From: an uncultured Bacteroidota bacterium
GTDB taxonomy: Bacteria; Bacteroidota; Bacteroidia; Flavobacteriales; Flavobacteriaceae
Assembly (NCBI GenBank): GCA_902550325.1
Contig: CACCYT010000003.1
Location: 37,283-101,282 of the forward strand
DNA: 64,000 bases
Direction: 5' to 3'
Shown: positions 33,912-43,705 of the stretch, in pieces
Numbering within the stretch: position 1 is the first letter of the stretch
Layout: each line of letters starts with the position of its first letter
Notes under the pieces: model-generated
The model's input: only the letters and a program-made list of their open reading frames with translations
Told to the model about the DNA's origin: nothing
The model's database searches: none
Made by a program: the position numbers and the translations under genes

Positions 33912-34862
33912 TCAATCTTTAAACATTTTAACAATAAAATCACTGTTACTGGTCTTATAACCCCTGTACATGCCTGGTGAGTTAAATTCCATCATAACAT
34001 TTCCATTTTTATCTATTCCAATTACACCCCCAGTTGCACCCATATTGCCAACTTTGTCGTGTATTGATATCCGTGCTGCATCTCTCAAGGTTTTGTTTTG
34101 ATATTCCATCATTGCAGAAATATCATATGCAACTACATTTCTAATAAAATACTCTCCCCATCCTGTTGCAGAAATTCCACATGTTTTATTGTTTGCATAG
34201 GTTCCAGCACCTATAACTGGAACATCTCCAATTCTATTCCATTTTTTATTCATCATTCCACCAGTTGAAGTTCCTGCTGTTATATTCCCAGACTTATCAA
34301 TGGCCACACAACCAACAGTGCCATATTTACTGTCTTTTATTCTTTTGATCTGATTTAGCTGACTTTCTGTTATAAAGTAATCGTTGCTAATTGTTTCTAA
34401 TCCAACATCTTTCGCAAAATTTTCTGCACCTTCTCCTGATAAAAAAACATGCTTTGATTTTTCCATAACCGCACGTGCTGCTGAAATAGGATTTTTAATG
34501 ATTTTTAAGGTTGCAACTGCTCCAGCGTTTAAGTCTTGACCTGTCATAATCGAGGCATCCATTTCAACTGTTTCCTCATTTGTTAGTACAGAACCTCTTC
34601 CTGCATTGAAAAGTTCAGAATCTTCAAGTATTTTTATAGTTTCTTCAACAGCATCAATACTTTTACCCCCATTCTCAAGAATGGAATACCCAACCTCGAG
34701 AGCTTCTCTTAACTTATCCTCATATTTATCTTGTAATTCTTTGGGTGTATTCTCTCTTATAACTGTCCCAGCACCACCATGAATTACTAATGCATAATTA
34801 TTTATTGATTTTTCACAAGAAAATAAAAGTAAAATGATAATAAATTTTAAATATTTAATCAC
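33912..34862 (-). CDS. Isoaspartyl peptidase / plant-type L-asparaginase lipoprotein
   Basis: 316 residues starting with GTG at 34862. Lipobox LLLFSC (Cys16). Ntn-hydrolase features: ALVIHGGAG, NAGRGSVLT, MDASIMTG and the autoproteolysis site at Gly181-Thr182 in KYGTVGCVAID, where Thr182 becomes the nucleophile. GTSTGGMMNKKWNRIGDVPVIGAGTYA supplies the substrate pocket. It cleaves asparagine or beta-aspartyl peptides, probably in the periplasm. GTG overlaps the TGA of the small gene before it, so translation is likely coupled. Confidence 0.93.
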   Translation of the reverse strand: MIKYLKFIIILLLFSCEKSINNYALVIHGGAGTVIRENTPKELQDKYEDKLREALEVGYSILENGGKSIDAVEETIKILEDSELFNAGRGSVLTNEETVEMDASIMTGQDLNAGAVATLKIIKNPISAARAVMEKSKHVFLSGEGAENFAKDVGLETISNDYFITESQLNQIKRIKDSKYGTVGCVAIDKSGNITAGTSTGGMMNKKWNRIGDVPVIGAGTYANNKTCGISATGWGEYFIRNVVAYDISAMMEYQNKTLRDAARISIHDKVGNMGATGGVIGIDKNGNVMMEFNSPGMYRGYKTSNSDFIVKMFKD

Positions 34863-35005
34863 AGTGAGTTTTTTGTTATAAAGTACCTGTATCCAATAAT
34901 TAGTAACTGCATTTTTGAGGCTTTATTTAATTCTAATCCATTTTTTGAATAGCTAGGGAGTATTATTTTGTTCAATTTTGCTAGAAGTTGATATATGCTT
35001 TTCAT
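34859..35005 (-). CDS. 48-residue conserved small basic protein
   Basis: ATG 35005 to TGA 34859. The product begins MKSIYQLLAKLNKIILPSYS and continues with KASKMQLLIIGYRYFITKN. Short proteins of this pattern (LAKLNK..LPS...K..L.L.KASK.Q..IIG.R) are common in Flavobacteriia and have sometimes been labelled SsrA-binding protein, which is surely wrong in length. Basic, with one amphipathic or weakly hydrophobic segment. It overlaps the asparaginase GTG by 3 bases. Role unknown. Confidence 0.8.
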   Translation of the reverse strand: MKSIYQLLAKLNKIILPSYSKNGLELNKASKMQLLIIGYRYFITKNSL

Positions 35006-35048
35006 TTCTATCGCAATATACAATTCATGTAGTATCTTAGCAAAGTAT

Positions 35049-35978
35049 ATGTTAAATCAGCTTTTTTTTCTGATAGTCGGTCTTTTAATGTTAGTTACAG
35101 GAAGTAATTATCTTTTAAAATCCTCAGTTGACCTATCACTAAAGTATAAAATTTCAAAAGTAGTTATTGGATTAACAGTGGTTTCAATTGCAACCTCAGC
35201 ACCTGAACTTTTAATAAGTATAAGTTCAGTTCTGAAAAACTCTAGTGACATTGCAATTTCAAATGTTATAGGCTCGAACATAGCAAATTTCGGTCTTGTT
35301 TTAGGTCTTGCACTTTTCTTCTCAAAAATTAAAATCAACTCCAAATTAATATATGAAGATTGGAATTTCTTAATGATTGTAAGTGTGATTTTTTCTCTCT
35401 TTGCTTTAACAAAATTAGAAATTAGTAGGATTGAAGGCATAGTACTTTTTACTTTTTTAATTGCGTCTCTGATTTATATTTTTAAAAACTCAAAAGACAA
35501 TGAGGTAGCCTCAAATGAAAAATACCGTACAAACACCAAGTTGATTGCTATTATAGTTATATCGAGTTTAATGCTGTTTTTTGGATCTGAATTTTTTGTT
35601 GATTCATCAATTTATTTTGCAGGTTATTTTGGTGTTTCTGAAAGAATTATTGGTTTAACAATTGTTGCAATAGGAACAAGTCTACCAGAGGTTGTTACAA
35701 CATTAGTAGCTGTGTTCAAAAAGGAGCTAGACATTTCTGTAGGAAATATTATTGGCTCAAATATTTTTAATATTTTGGCTGTTATAGGGATAACATCGAT
35801 TATTAAGCCTTTAAAAATTACAAATAAATTAAATCTTCAATTTGATTTATCAATAATGTTTGTTTTCATGTTATTCTTATTTCTTTTTTATTCTTTTTCA
35901 AAAACAAAAATATTAGGAAGAATTCATGGAGTTATTTTACTTGGTTCATTCGCCATCTATTACCTCGTTATTATCTAA
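35049..35978 (+). CDS. Calcium/sodium antiporter, YrbG type
   Basis: 309 residues from ATG 35049, which starts right at the first membrane helix (LFFLIVGLLMLVTG); the frame extends 18 codons upstream but those residues overlap the divergent small gene region. Two inverted halves each carry the CaCA alpha-repeat: SIATSAPELLISI...NVIGSNIANFGLV and AIGTSLPEVVTTL...NIIGSNIFNILAV. Acidic residues in SAPE and SLPE bind the cation. About ten membrane helices. It exchanges Na+ or H+ for Ca2+ across the inner membrane. Confidence 0.92.
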   Translation: MLNQLFFLIVGLLMLVTGSNYLLKSSVDLSLKYKISKVVIGLTVVSIATSAPELLISISSVLKNSSDIAISNVIGSNIANFGLVLGLALFFSKIKINSKLIYEDWNFLMIVSVIFSLFALTKLEISRIEGIVLFTFLIASLIYIFKNSKDNEVASNEKYRTNTKLIAIIVISSLMLFFGSEFFVDSSIYFAGYFGVSERIIGLTIVAIGTSLPEVVTTLVAVFKKELDISVGNIIGSNIFNILAVIGITSIIKPLKITNKLNLQFDLSIMFVFMLFLFLFYSFSKTKILGRIHGVILLGSFAIYYLVII

Positions 35979-35982
35979 AAAA

Positions 35983-36004
35983 AAACACCCCAATCGGGGT
36001 GTTT
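35983..36004. terminator. Terminator between antiporter and glutamine synthetase genes
   Basis: AAACACCCC-AATC-GGGGTGTTT is a perfect hairpin. The A-run on its left becomes a nine-T run on the minus strand, so it mainly terminates glutamine synthetase; it may also stop the antiporter transcript. Confidence 0.9.
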
Positions 36005-36028
36005 AGTAATTAAAATCTATTAGACTAA

Positions 36029-37036
36029 CTAGACTTTAGCTGATTTAACAGTTTTTATAATTCTAGCTGCGATTTTATAAGGATCACCATTTGATGCAGG
36101 TCTACGATCTTCTAGCCATCCTTTGTAGCCTTTCTCTACCGTTATAATAGGGATTCTAATCGATGCTCCTCTGTCAGAAACTCCGTAACTGAATTGCGTG
36201 ATAGATTGAGTTTCATGCTCACCAGTTAATCTTTGATCATTATATGCACCATAAACAGCGATGTGTTCATTGACAACAGGTCTGAAAGCTTCACAAATAG
36301 CTTCATAAGTTTCTTTGGAACCACAATTTCTTAGAGTTGAATTTGAAAAGTTGGCATGCATTCCTGAACCATTCCAATCAGTTGCTCCCAATGGTTTAGG
36401 ATGATACTCAATCGCTAGACCATAATCCTCGGCTAATCTTTCTAAAAAGTAACGAGCTACCCAAATTTCATCTCCAGCTTTCGCTGCACCTTTTGCAAAA
36501 ATCTGGAACTCCCATTGACCAGCAGCAACTTCAGCATTGGTTCCTTCAATGTTGATTCCAGCATCGATACATATATCTAAATGTCTATCCATAATTTCTC
36601 TTCCGAAAGCATTTTTTCCACCAACTGAACAATAAAATTGACCTTGTGGGGTTTGGTCTTTAGGGAAACCTAATGGCAGGTTGGTTTCAGGATCCCACAA
36701 GAAATATTCCTGCTCAAATCCAAACCAAAAATCATCATCATCATCATCAATAGTCGCTCTTCCGTTTGATTCATGAGGTGAACCATCAGAACTTAAAACT
36801 TCATTCATAACAATAAACCCATTTTTTCTAACTGGATCAGGATATATTGCAACAGGCTTCAATAGACAATCTGAAGAACCACCAGGTGCTTGTTGAGTTG
36901 AACTACCGTCAAAAGCCCATACTGGACAATCTTCTAGTTTACCACTAAAATCTGATACAACTTTTGTTTTACCTCGGAGGCTTTGGGTTGGCTTGTATCC
37001 ATCCAACCATAAATATTCAAGTTTAGATTTACTCAT
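36029..37036 (-). CDS. glnII: Glutamine synthetase, class II (eukaryote-like)
   Basis: 335 residues from ATG 37036 (MSKSKLEYLWLDG), which matches the conserved start better than an upstream start at 37057. VWAFDGSSTQQAPGGSSDCLLKP is the GSII beta-grasp signature, and FWFGFEQEY, GTNAEVAAGQWEFQI, DWNGSGMHANFS and DRGASIRIP give the metal and glutamate/ATP sites. It makes glutamine from glutamate and ammonia in the cytoplasm. A run of six Asp (GAT repeat, about 36731-36748 on the plus strand) precedes FWFG, longer than I expect for the family. Its length is usual for GSII. AmtB lies 3 kb away on the same strand. Confidence 0.93.
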   Translation of the reverse strand: MSKSKLEYLWLDGYKPTQSLRGKTKVVSDFSGKLEDCPVWAFDGSSTQQAPGGSSDCLLKPVAIYPDPVRKNGFIVMNEVLSSDGSPHESNGRATIDDDDDDFWFGFEQEYFLWDPETNLPLGFPKDQTPQGQFYCSVGGKNAFGREIMDRHLDICIDAGINIEGTNAEVAAGQWEFQIFAKGAAKAGDEIWVARYFLERLAEDYGLAIEYHPKPLGATDWNGSGMHANFSNSTLRNCGSKETYEAICEAFRPVVNEHIAVYGAYNDQRLTGEHETQSITQFSYGVSDRGASIRIPIITVEKGYKGWLEDRRPASNGDPYKIAARIIKTVKSAKV

Positions 37037-37267
37037 AATAGATTTATTTAAGATCAAATAAATGTATAGTTATTTTGCAAAAAAAAATGATACGTAATAT
37101 CAAAGTTTTCCGTTTTTATGAACATCATAATTTTAGTCCTTAAAAATTATTTTTTTATTAATAAATAGACTTAAAATATGTTTTTTCTTCAATAGTAATT
37201 AACAAATAAATTGGTCAATTTTTTAAGTAAAAACAATAAGCATTATCTTTGATAAATAATTAGTCTT

Positions 37268-38437
37268 TTGAATATCGACAACAAATATTATCACAGGGGT
37301 GTTTCGTTCGACAAAAAAGATGTTCATGACGCTATAAAGAATATCGATCAAGGTCTATATCCCAATTCATTTTGTAAAATTATTCCTGACATAATTAACA
37401 ATGACGACGAAATGTGTCTTGTCATGCATGCTGATGGTGCAGGTACAAAATCATCACTAGCTTATGCATACTGGAAAGAAACCAATGACTTGTCTGTTTG
37501 GAAAGGAATCTCTCAAGATTCTCTAATCATGAACATTGATGATCTTATATGCGTTGGAGCTACAAAAAATATAGTTGTATCCTCGACAATTGGAAGGAAC
37601 AAAAAATTAATTCCTGGTAAAGTTCTCAAAGAAATCATTGAAGGAAATGAGAAAGTTATTAAAATGCTAAACTCTTTTAATTTGAATATAATGTCGTCAG
37701 GAGGTGAAACTGCTGATGTTGGAGATTTAGTCAAAACAATAATTGTTGATAGTACAGTTTTTACTAGAATGAAAAGAGACGATGTGATTGAAAATAAAAT
37801 AAAATCTGGTAATGTAATTATTGGCCTTGCCTCATTTGGAAAATCTACGTATGAAGAAGCATACAATGGTGGAATGGGTAGTAATGGGTTAACCTCAGCA
37901 AGACACGATGTGTTTAGTAATGAATATAAAAAAAAATATCCCGAAACTTTTGATAATGAATTAACTGAAAATTTAATTTATACAGGATCAAAAAAACTAA
38001 CTGATCCTGTTGACGGAGTTGAATTAAATGCTGGTAAATTAGTTTTATCACCCACTCGAACCTATGCACCTATAATCGATAAAATATTTCAAAATATTGA
38101 TAGAAAAAGTATCAATGGCATCATTCATTGCAGTGGAGGCGCACAAACAAAAGTTTTAAATTTTATTGATAGGTTACACATTATAAAAGACGATTTATTT
38201 GAAATACCACCACTTTTCAATATGATTCAAGGAGAATCAGGAACAAATTGGAGAGAAATGTATCAGGTTTTTAATATGGGACACAGGATGGAAATATATG
38301 TTGATAATAAATATGCAGATGAAATTATATCCATCTCTAAAAGTTTTAATGTTGATGCTAAAATAATTGGTAAAGTTGAAGATTGTGACGCAAAAAAATT
38401 AACAATTGTTTCCGAAAAAGGAAAATTTATTTATTGA
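37268..38437 (+). CDS. purM: Phosphoribosylformylglycinamidine cyclo-ligase (AIR synthetase)
   Basis: 389 residues from a TTG at 37268. [37 protein letters not shown] and the C-terminal [10 protein letters not shown] fit PurM, the ATP-dependent enzyme of purine synthesis that forms 5-aminoimidazole ribotide. The Bacteroidetes form is longer than the roughly 345 residues of E. coli. Its stop overlaps the next start in TGATG, so it heads the purM-prfA-pyrF operon, a layout I recall from other Flavobacteriia. The 210 bases upstream hold no gene. Confidence 0.88.
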   Translation: MNIDNKYYHRGVSFDKKDVHDAIKNIDQGLYPNSFCKIIPDIINNDDEMCLVMHADGAGTKSSLAYAYWKETNDLSVWKGISQDSLIMNIDDLICVGATKNIVVSSTIGRNKKLIPGKVLKEIIEGNEKVIKMLNSFNLNIMSSGGETADVGDLVKTIIVDSTVFTRMKRDDVIENKIKSGNVIIGLASFGKSTYEEAYNGGMGSNGLTSARHDVFSNEYKKKYPETFDNELTENLIYTGSKKLTDPVDGVELNAGKLVLSPTRTYAPIIDKIFQNIDRKSINGIIHCSGGAQTKVLNFIDRLHIIKDDLFEIPPLFNMIQGESGTNWREMYQVFNMGHRMEIYVDNKYADEIISISKSFNVDAKIIGKVEDCDAKKLTIVSEKGKFIY

Positions 38438-39507
38438 TGTTAGAAAAACTTAAAGCATTAGAGGAAAAATTCAAAGAACTATCTAATTTGATTATTCAAC
38501 CTGATATAATGTCTGACCAAAAAAAATACGTTAAGATCAGTAAGGAGTACAAGGATTTGAAAGAGATTATCGATAAAAAAACAGAATATGAAAATGTTTT
38601 AAAAAATATTGAAGAGGCTAGCGATATTATTAAAAATGAGCATGATAAAGAAATGCTTGAATTAGCAAATGCTGAAATGGTGATCTACAAAGAAAATTTG
38701 GTTAAGTTGGAGGATCAATTAAAAGTGTTGTTGATTCCAAAAGATCCTGACGATTCAAAAAATATTGTTATGGAATTAAGAGCTGGTACGGGGGGGGATG
38801 AAGCAAGTATTTTTGCTGGAGATTTATTCAGGATGTACTCAAAATATGCTGAAAAACGGGGCTGGAAAGTCAATCTTGTAGACTTTAATGAAGGCACTGC
38901 AGGTGGCTATAAAGAAATCATCTTTGAAATAAATGGAGAAAATGTATATGGAACCATGAAGTTTGAATCCGGTGTACACAGGGTTCAAAGAGTTCCCCAA
39001 ACTGAAACGCAAGGTAGGGTCCATACTTCTGCATCAACAGTCATGGTTTTACCCGAAGCAGAAGAGTTTGATGTTGATTTGGATATGCAAGATGTAAGAA
39101 TTGAACGGACAACATCGACAGGTCCAGGAGGACAATCTGTTAATACAACCTACTCAGCAATTAAACTTCATCATGAACCTACCGGTATTATTGTAAGCTG
39201 TCAAGATCAAAAATCACAACATAAAAATCTTGAAAAAGCTCTTAAAGTACTGAGATCAAGATTGTATGAGCTAGAAATTAGTAAAAGAAAAGAAGAGGAT
39301 TCACAAAAGAGGAATTTGATGGTATCTTCAGGTGACAGATCTGCTAAAATAAGAACCTACAACTACCCACAAGGAAGAGTTACAGACCATAGAATCAATT
39401 TAACCTTGTATGACTTACAAAATATTGTTAACGGAGATATTGATAAACTTGTAGAGGAACTTAAACTTCATAATAATATAGAACTAATGAAAAGTGATAA
39501 GCAATGA
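38437..39507 (+). CDS. prfA: Peptide chain release factor 1
   Basis: 356 residues from ATG 38437, overlapping the purM stop. N-terminal coiled-coil helices ([17 protein letters not shown]), the GGQ motif in [11 protein letters not shown] for peptidyl-tRNA hydrolysis, [20 protein letters not shown] and the [20 protein letters not shown] stretch are standard RF1. It recognises UAA and UAG stops. It overlaps pyrF by 4 bases (ATGA). Confidence 0.96.
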   Translation: MLEKLKALEEKFKELSNLIIQPDIMSDQKKYVKISKEYKDLKEIIDKKTEYENVLKNIEEASDIIKNEHDKEMLELANAEMVIYKENLVKLEDQLKVLLIPKDPDDSKNIVMELRAGTGGDEASIFAGDLFRMYSKYAEKRGWKVNLVDFNEGTAGGYKEIIFEINGENVYGTMKFESGVHRVQRVPQTETQGRVHTSASTVMVLPEAEEFDVDLDMQDVRIERTTSTGPGGQSVNTTYSAIKLHHEPTGIIVSCQDQKSQHKNLEKALKVLRSRLYELEISKRKEEDSQKRNLMVSSGDRSAKIRTYNYPQGRVTDHRINLTLYDLQNIVNGDIDKLVEELKLHNNIELMKSDKQ

Positions 39508-40301
39508 AATTAAATCAATTAGAGCGCAATATTAAATCTAAAAAATCATTTTTATGTTTAGGTTTAGATACGGATATTGATAAAATACCAAAATATCTAT
39601 TGAAGCATTCCGATCCTGCATTTGAATTCAATAAGATTTTAATTGATGAGTTAAATAAAAAAATTGTTGCAGTAAAAATCAATACGGCTTTTTATGAAAG
39701 TAGAGGAGCATCCGGTTGGACTTCTATGGAAAAAACCATAAAATATCTAAATAAAAATTATCCCGAGCTTTTTACTATTGCAGATGCCAAAAGAGGAGAT
39801 ATTGGAAATACATCAAAAATGTATGCAAAAGCTTTTTTTGAAAACTTAAATTTTGACTCAATAACTCTGTCTCCATACATGGGAGGGGATACTGTAACTG
39901 AATTCCTTGATTATGAGAATAAATATCCAATTATACTTGCTTTAACGTCAAATAAGGGCGCTCAGGATTTTCAATTGCCAAATAACTTATTCGAAGATGT
40001 TATAGTTAAATCTAAAAACTGGAAAAATTCAGATAAAATTATTTATGTAGTTGGAGCAACAAAATCTGATTTTCTAAAAAAAATCAGAGATATTATACCT
40101 GATAATTTTTTATTAATTCCCGGAATCGGTGCCCAAGGTGGAGACGTAGACGAAGTAATTAAATCCTGCACAACGACTGAAAATAAAAAGATATTGATCA
40201 ACATATCTAGATCAATAATTTATGCAGGAAATAACGAAAACTTTGTTATTGAGGCAGTAAAAAAAGTCGATGAATTTAATAGTTCTATTAATTTTAAATA
40301 A
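39504..40301 (+). CDS. pyrF: Orotidine 5'-phosphate decarboxylase, type 2
   Basis: 265 residues. [23 protein letters not shown] carries the Lys-Asp catalytic array DAKRGDI typical of the longer type 2 family; [13 protein letters not shown] and [11 protein letters not shown] complete the phosphate and substrate loops. It makes UMP in pyrimidine synthesis. Third gene of the purM-prfA-pyrF operon, followed at once by a terminator. Confidence 0.95.
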   Translation: MKLNQLERNIKSKKSFLCLGLDTDIDKIPKYLLKHSDPAFEFNKILIDELNKKIVAVKINTAFYESRGASGWTSMEKTIKYLNKNYPELFTIADAKRGDIGNTSKMYAKAFFENLNFDSITLSPYMGGDTVTEFLDYENKYPIILALTSNKGAQDFQLPNNLFEDVIVKSKNWKNSDKIIYVVGATKSDFLKKIRDIIPDNFLLIPGIGAQGGDVDEVIKSCTTTENKKILINISRSIIYAGNNENFVIEAVKKVDEFNSSINFK

Positions 40302-40333
40302 AAAGGGCCGTTACCGGGAAGTAACAGCCCTTT
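40302..40333. terminator. Terminator between pyrF and amtB
   Basis: AAAGGGC-c-GTTAC, loop CGGGAA, GTAAC-a-GCCCTTT. It begins at the pyrF stop and is symmetric, so it serves pyrF on the plus strand and, with a T-run, amtB on the minus strand. Confidence 0.9.
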
Positions 40334-40382
40334 ATAATTAGAAAAAATTAAAACAACTAACTAAAAATTATAAATTTTCTAA

Positions 40383-41606
40383 TTATTTTACACTGAAATC
40401 AGCGTATGCACTAGTACCATGCTCAGCAATATCAAGACCTTCAGCTTCTTCAGCTTCAGATACTCTAAGACCTACTAAGGCTTTTACTATCAATACAATT
40501 AAACCAGCTCCAATGCAACAGAATATACCAGCTAACCCAATGACAGCAGCTTGGATAGCAAGTTGAGTTCCACTTGCTAAGCCACCAAAAATACCTACTG
40601 CTAGAGTTCCCCACATACCACAAAATAAGTGAACAGGGATGGCTCCAACAGGGTCATCAAGTTTTGCTTTATCCAGTAGATAAACGCCACCAAGAACAAT
40701 TGGACCAGCAACTATACCAATCAGGATTGCTTCATAAGGTAACATTTGATCTGCTCCAGCTGTAATTCCAACTAATCCCCCTAGAACACCGTTCATGAAC
40801 ATTGTAATATCTAAGGTTCCGTATACTAATTTAGCAGTTAATGCACAGGCTATTCCACCTGCAGCTGCTGCTAAACATGTTGTTACTAAAGTTAGAGATG
40901 TTAATGCTGGGTCAGCAGATAATACTGAACCTCCATTAAATCCGAACCATCCTAACCATAGGATTAGTACTCCAGCTGCTGAAAGAGGTAGATTTGAACC
41001 AGGAATCGCCACTGGATTTCCATCTTTGTCAAACTTACCTTTTCTAGCGCCTAAGAAGAATATTATGATTAGAGCTCCCCAACCACCTACAGAGTGTACC
41101 AAAGTAGAACCTGCAAAGTCATAGAAACCCAATTCAGAAGCCCATCCGCCTCCCCATTGCCAAGAACCAACAATAGGATAAACAATAGCAACATACAAAG
41201 AAGCTATTAATATGAATGAGAAAATTTTAATTCTTTCAGCGACAGCTCCAGATATAATTGTAGCGGCAGTAGCAGCAAACATAGCTTGGAACAAAAAGTC
41301 TGTCCAGTATGTATAGCCACCGTCAGCATAAGTTAACTGATCGTAACCTTCACCTGGATCAATGAAAGGCCCAGCAAAGCCAACCGTTCCACCCATGACA
41401 AAGTCACCAGGATACATGAGGTTGAAACCTACTAAGTAATATATAATAATACCAGCTGTGATTACGAAAAAGTTTTTAAACAATATGTTGACAGTATTTT
41501 TCTGTTGTGTTAATCCAATCTCAAGGAAAGAGAATCCAAGGTGCATGAAAAACACAAGAAACGTACATACCATCATCCATACGTTGTTTGTAGTTAATAA
41601 TTCCAT
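40383..41606 (-). CDS. amtB: Ammonium transporter AmtB
   Basis: 407 residues with about eleven membrane helices. FFMHLGFSFLEIGLTQQKN near the start, the pore region ending TLVHSVGGWGAL (first pore His) and PVHLFCGMWGTLAVG (second pore His) are intact, as is WLGWFGFNGGS. It imports ammonium/ammonia. No GlnK gene accompanies it, but a TorF-like porin gene lies 30 bases upstream on the same strand, and the class II glutamine synthetase is close by. No signal peptide precedes the first helix. Confidence 0.95.
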   Translation of the reverse strand: MELLTTNNVWMMVCTFLVFFMHLGFSFLEIGLTQQKNTVNILFKNFFVITAGIIIYYLVGFNLMYPGDFVMGGTVGFAGPFIDPGEGYDQLTYADGGYTYWTDFLFQAMFAATAATIISGAVAERIKIFSFILIASLYVAIVYPIVGSWQWGGGWASELGFYDFAGSTLVHSVGGWGALIIIFFLGARKGKFDKDGNPVAIPGSNLPLSAAGVLILWLGWFGFNGGSVLSADPALTSLTLVTTCLAAAAGGIACALTAKLVYGTLDITMFMNGVLGGLVGITAGADQMLPYEAILIGIVAGPIVLGGVYLLDKAKLDDPVGAIPVHLFCGMWGTLAVGIFGGLASGTQLAIQAAVIGLAGIFCCIGAGLIVLIVKALVGLRVSEAEEAEGLDIAEHGTSAYADFSVK

Positions 41607-41636
41607 ATATATTTATTTTATAGTTATTGTTTAGAG

Positions 41637-42287
41637 TTATAGACTAAATCCAAAAACTAGAAATGCAGCTTCTGCATCTGGGTTGTAAATAAATGACCCA
41701 AATACTGGCAATGAATAGTCTTCAGTAATAACGATATCTTTAGATCCGCTTAGTGAAATATTGACTAAACCACTGTCACCACCTGCATAAAAAGCCCCAG
41801 CACCATCACTACCATAACCAATTCCTACGCCTACAGGGCCAATTGGAAATCCAGCTTCGATATATAATGCTTCTAGATCAGTAAAATATCCGACTGTTAA
41901 GTCTACAGGACCTAAACTTGTAGAACCGCTAACTTCGATGTCCCCATCAAAAACGCCTCCTGCAGAATAAGTTCCATCAGCACCAGGAAAAGAGTAATTA
42001 GTTACTGTTAAAGCAAGTGGACCAAAGTCATAAGAAACCCAAAGGTCTAACTCATTACCGCTTGCATCGTCGTTGAGACCAAAGCTTCCCCAGATACCAC
42101 CTGTAAGGTTACCAGCGCCAAGCTCCATCCAAGGTTGAACATGTGGCCCTGTACCAAATTGAGTACCTCTCCAGACGTAAGAACTAGCTACATCAGCTCC
42201 GAAGTCTTGAGATTTTATTTCCTGTGTGGGAGTAAAACAAAAGATTAAACTCACAAGGAATAAATTGTATTTAATAAGTGTTTTCAT
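41637..42287 (-). CDS. TorF-like outer-membrane beta-barrel protein
   Basis: 216 residues. Signal peptide MKTLIKYNLFLVSLIFCFT. The early motif DVASSYVWRGTQFG is the mark of the TorF/Gcw_chp family of putative porins; alternating short beta strands rich in Gly and aromatic residues (LTVTNYSFPG, DLTVGYFTDLE) and a C-terminal Phe-x-Leu end (VFGFSL) fit an outer-membrane barrel. Same strand as and directly before amtB, so it may let ammonium or amines cross the outer membrane. This is inference from location. Confidence 0.8.
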   Translation of the reverse strand: MKTLIKYNLFLVSLIFCFTPTQEIKSQDFGADVASSYVWRGTQFGTGPHVQPWMELGAGNLTGGIWGSFGLNDDASGNELDLWVSYDFGPLALTVTNYSFPGADGTYSAGGVFDGDIEVSGSTSLGPVDLTVGYFTDLEALYIEAGFPIGPVGVGIGYGSDGAGAFYAGGDSGLVNISLSGSKDIVITEDYSLPVFGSFIYNPDAEAAFLVFGFSL

Positions 42288-42465
42288 AATTATAATTATT
42301 TATTTACTTAAATGTATTTTATTTTATAAATCAGCAATGTTGATAAGTCTTCTATTGCTATATTTTTATGGAATTTTAAATTTTCAAGTCCAATACCTGA
42401 GTAATTCATAAAAATTATAGCCCTAAATTTTTAATATAATATTTGAAGGTATTTAATAGTCTGTT

Positions 42466-42840
42466 TTACAAGTATTTACTTATTTTCACACCCATATATA
42501 CAAATAAAATACCTATTGTAATGCTTAATAATAAGTAAGAAAAAAAATAAAAAAGCTGGTTATTATTAATTAATGTCAAACCTTCTTGACTGAATGATGA
42601 AAAAGTAGTAAACCCTCCACAAAAACCAACAGTAAACAAAATTAAAAGAGAGGAATTGAATTCAGAGTTTTTAATAGACCAACCAAGAGCCAAACCAATT
42701 AAAAAACATCCCAATAGATTAGCTATAAAAGTCGGGTAGGGGAAATCAAATTTTTTTAAATAAATGATTTCAGAAATAAGGTATCTACAAACAGATCCCA
42801 AACCGCCGCCAATAAAGATCAATAATATATTTTTAATCAT
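42466..42840 (-). CDS. crcB: Fluoride channel CrcB/Fluc
   Basis: 124 residues from ATG 42840 (a start at 42846 adds two residues). Four membrane helices, GGGLGSVCRYLIS near the start, NLLGCFLIGLALG and the signature GFCGGFTTFSSFSQE with pore Phe/Ser residues. It exports fluoride as a dual-topology dimer. The start region overlaps the end of the small membrane protein gene upstream, so the two are coupled. No fluoride riboswitch was recognised. Confidence 0.93.
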   Translation of the reverse strand: MIKNILLIFIGGGLGSVCRYLISEIIYLKKFDFPYPTFIANLLGCFLIGLALGWSIKNSEFNSSLLILFTVGFCGGFTTFSSFSQEGLTLINNNQLFYFFSYLLLSITIGILFVYMGVKISKYL

Positions 42841-43021
42841 TAACAAGTTTTTTTAGAACCAAAAGCAATGAAAAAAAAACTATGAAGCCAATTAAAACCC
42901 AATGCACTCCTTTGTAAGTATTTTTAAGAAATTTTAAATCTTTTCTATAGGTATAAATAATAATAATCGTAAAAGTAATTACAAAAAAAATAGCAAAAAC
43001 CAGTTGTCCGGATGTAAACAT
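42833..43021 (-). CDS. Small two-helix membrane protein
   Basis: 62 residues: FTSGQLVFAIFFVITFTIIIIYTYRKDLKFLKNTYKGVHWVLIGFIVF in outline, giving two membrane helices joined by a basic loop. A small protein of this pattern (MFT.GQL.FA.FF....... YRKD....K.YYKG) is widespread in Flavobacteriia. It overlaps crcB by 8 bases. Function unknown; a partnership with the fluoride channel is not established. Confidence 0.75.
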   Translation of the reverse strand: MFTSGQLVFAIFFVITFTIIIIYTYRKDLKFLKNTYKGVHWVLIGFIVFFSLLLVLKKLVND

Positions 43022-43039
43022 GGATCAAATATAGCTTAA

Positions 43040-43693
43040 CTATCTAGATCCTAAGCTAGTCCAATCGTCAATATCTTTCACTTCCCATTCAGAATTTGAC
43101 GTACTGGTACCAGATGAATTTTCCCAATTTGAATTTCCCTTATTGATTGATGATTTTCTAACAAGTGTATGATCCTTGGTTGCACCAGTTACCCCTGCGA
43201 CATTCCATCCGGCAGGTCCTGGGTCAGAGCTTTGAACACCAATAACATCTAAAATAACAGTATAGTTTCCTGACGAGTCAATTCCAAATATAGCGACAGC
43301 GTCATTTCCATTATAGTGTACTGGACTTTCATAGGGCAAAGCTAAGTTGGCCTTATCCAATATTGCTTGGTCAGCTGCATCAGCTGCAATAATGTAAAAA
43401 GAATTTGCAGCTAATGTGCCAGTTAGGGCCAGTTCTCGTTCGCCATTGTCACCCCACGCAGTTCCATTGTTTGTACCTTTGATTTGATAATTGGATAAAT
43501 TCACTGAGGAGGAGCTAGGGTTATATATTTCCACATATTTATTATTGCTAGATCCCTCAGCATATTCAGAAAAGAAAAGATTTATCAGCTGTCCGTCAGA
43601 ACCATTATTTGGATCACTGATATCGGAGCTATCATCAGAACTGTCACTGCACGCAAAAAGAAATAATATAAAAATTAAAAAAAATCTTTTCAT
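43040..43693 (-). CDS. Lamin-tail-domain lipoprotein
   Basis: 217 residues. Lipoprotein signal FILFLFACS (Cys15). After an acidic Ser/Asp linker the lamin-tail (LTD) fold begins at INLFFSEYAEGSSNNKYVEIYNP; SSVNLSNYQIKG and NSFYIIAADA are typical LTD strands. The tail DHTLVRKSSINKGNSNW ... SNSEWEVK..DDWTSLG is also seen in the neighbour. LTD modules in bacteria bind or display at the cell surface. It lies 13 bases after the next LTD gene on the same strand and shares its C-terminal module, so the pair probably arose by duplication. Confidence 0.85.
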   Translation of the reverse strand: MKRFFLIFILFLFACSDSSDDSSDISDPNNGSDGQLINLFFSEYAEGSSNNKYVEIYNPSSSSVNLSNYQIKGTNNGTAWGDNGERELALTGTLAANSFYIIAADAADQAILDKANLALPYESPVHYNGNDAVAIFGIDSSGNYTVILDVIGVQSSDPGPAGWNVAGVTGATKDHTLVRKSSINKGNSNWENSSGTSTSNSEWEVKDIDDWTSLGSR

Positions 43694-43705
43694 AGTGCTA
43701 TGCTG

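Noticed and set aside
42300-42411. Short frames on both strands in the gap between the TorF-like gene and crcB, including a 33-codon minus-strand one
   Set aside because: Low-complexity AT-driven frames with no motif, poor starts and no conserved spacing. The gap appears to be non-coding.
42440-43021. Fluoride riboswitch upstream of the crcB unit
   Set aside because: The region before 43021 is only 18 bases from the previous gene and shows no fluoride-switch consensus.
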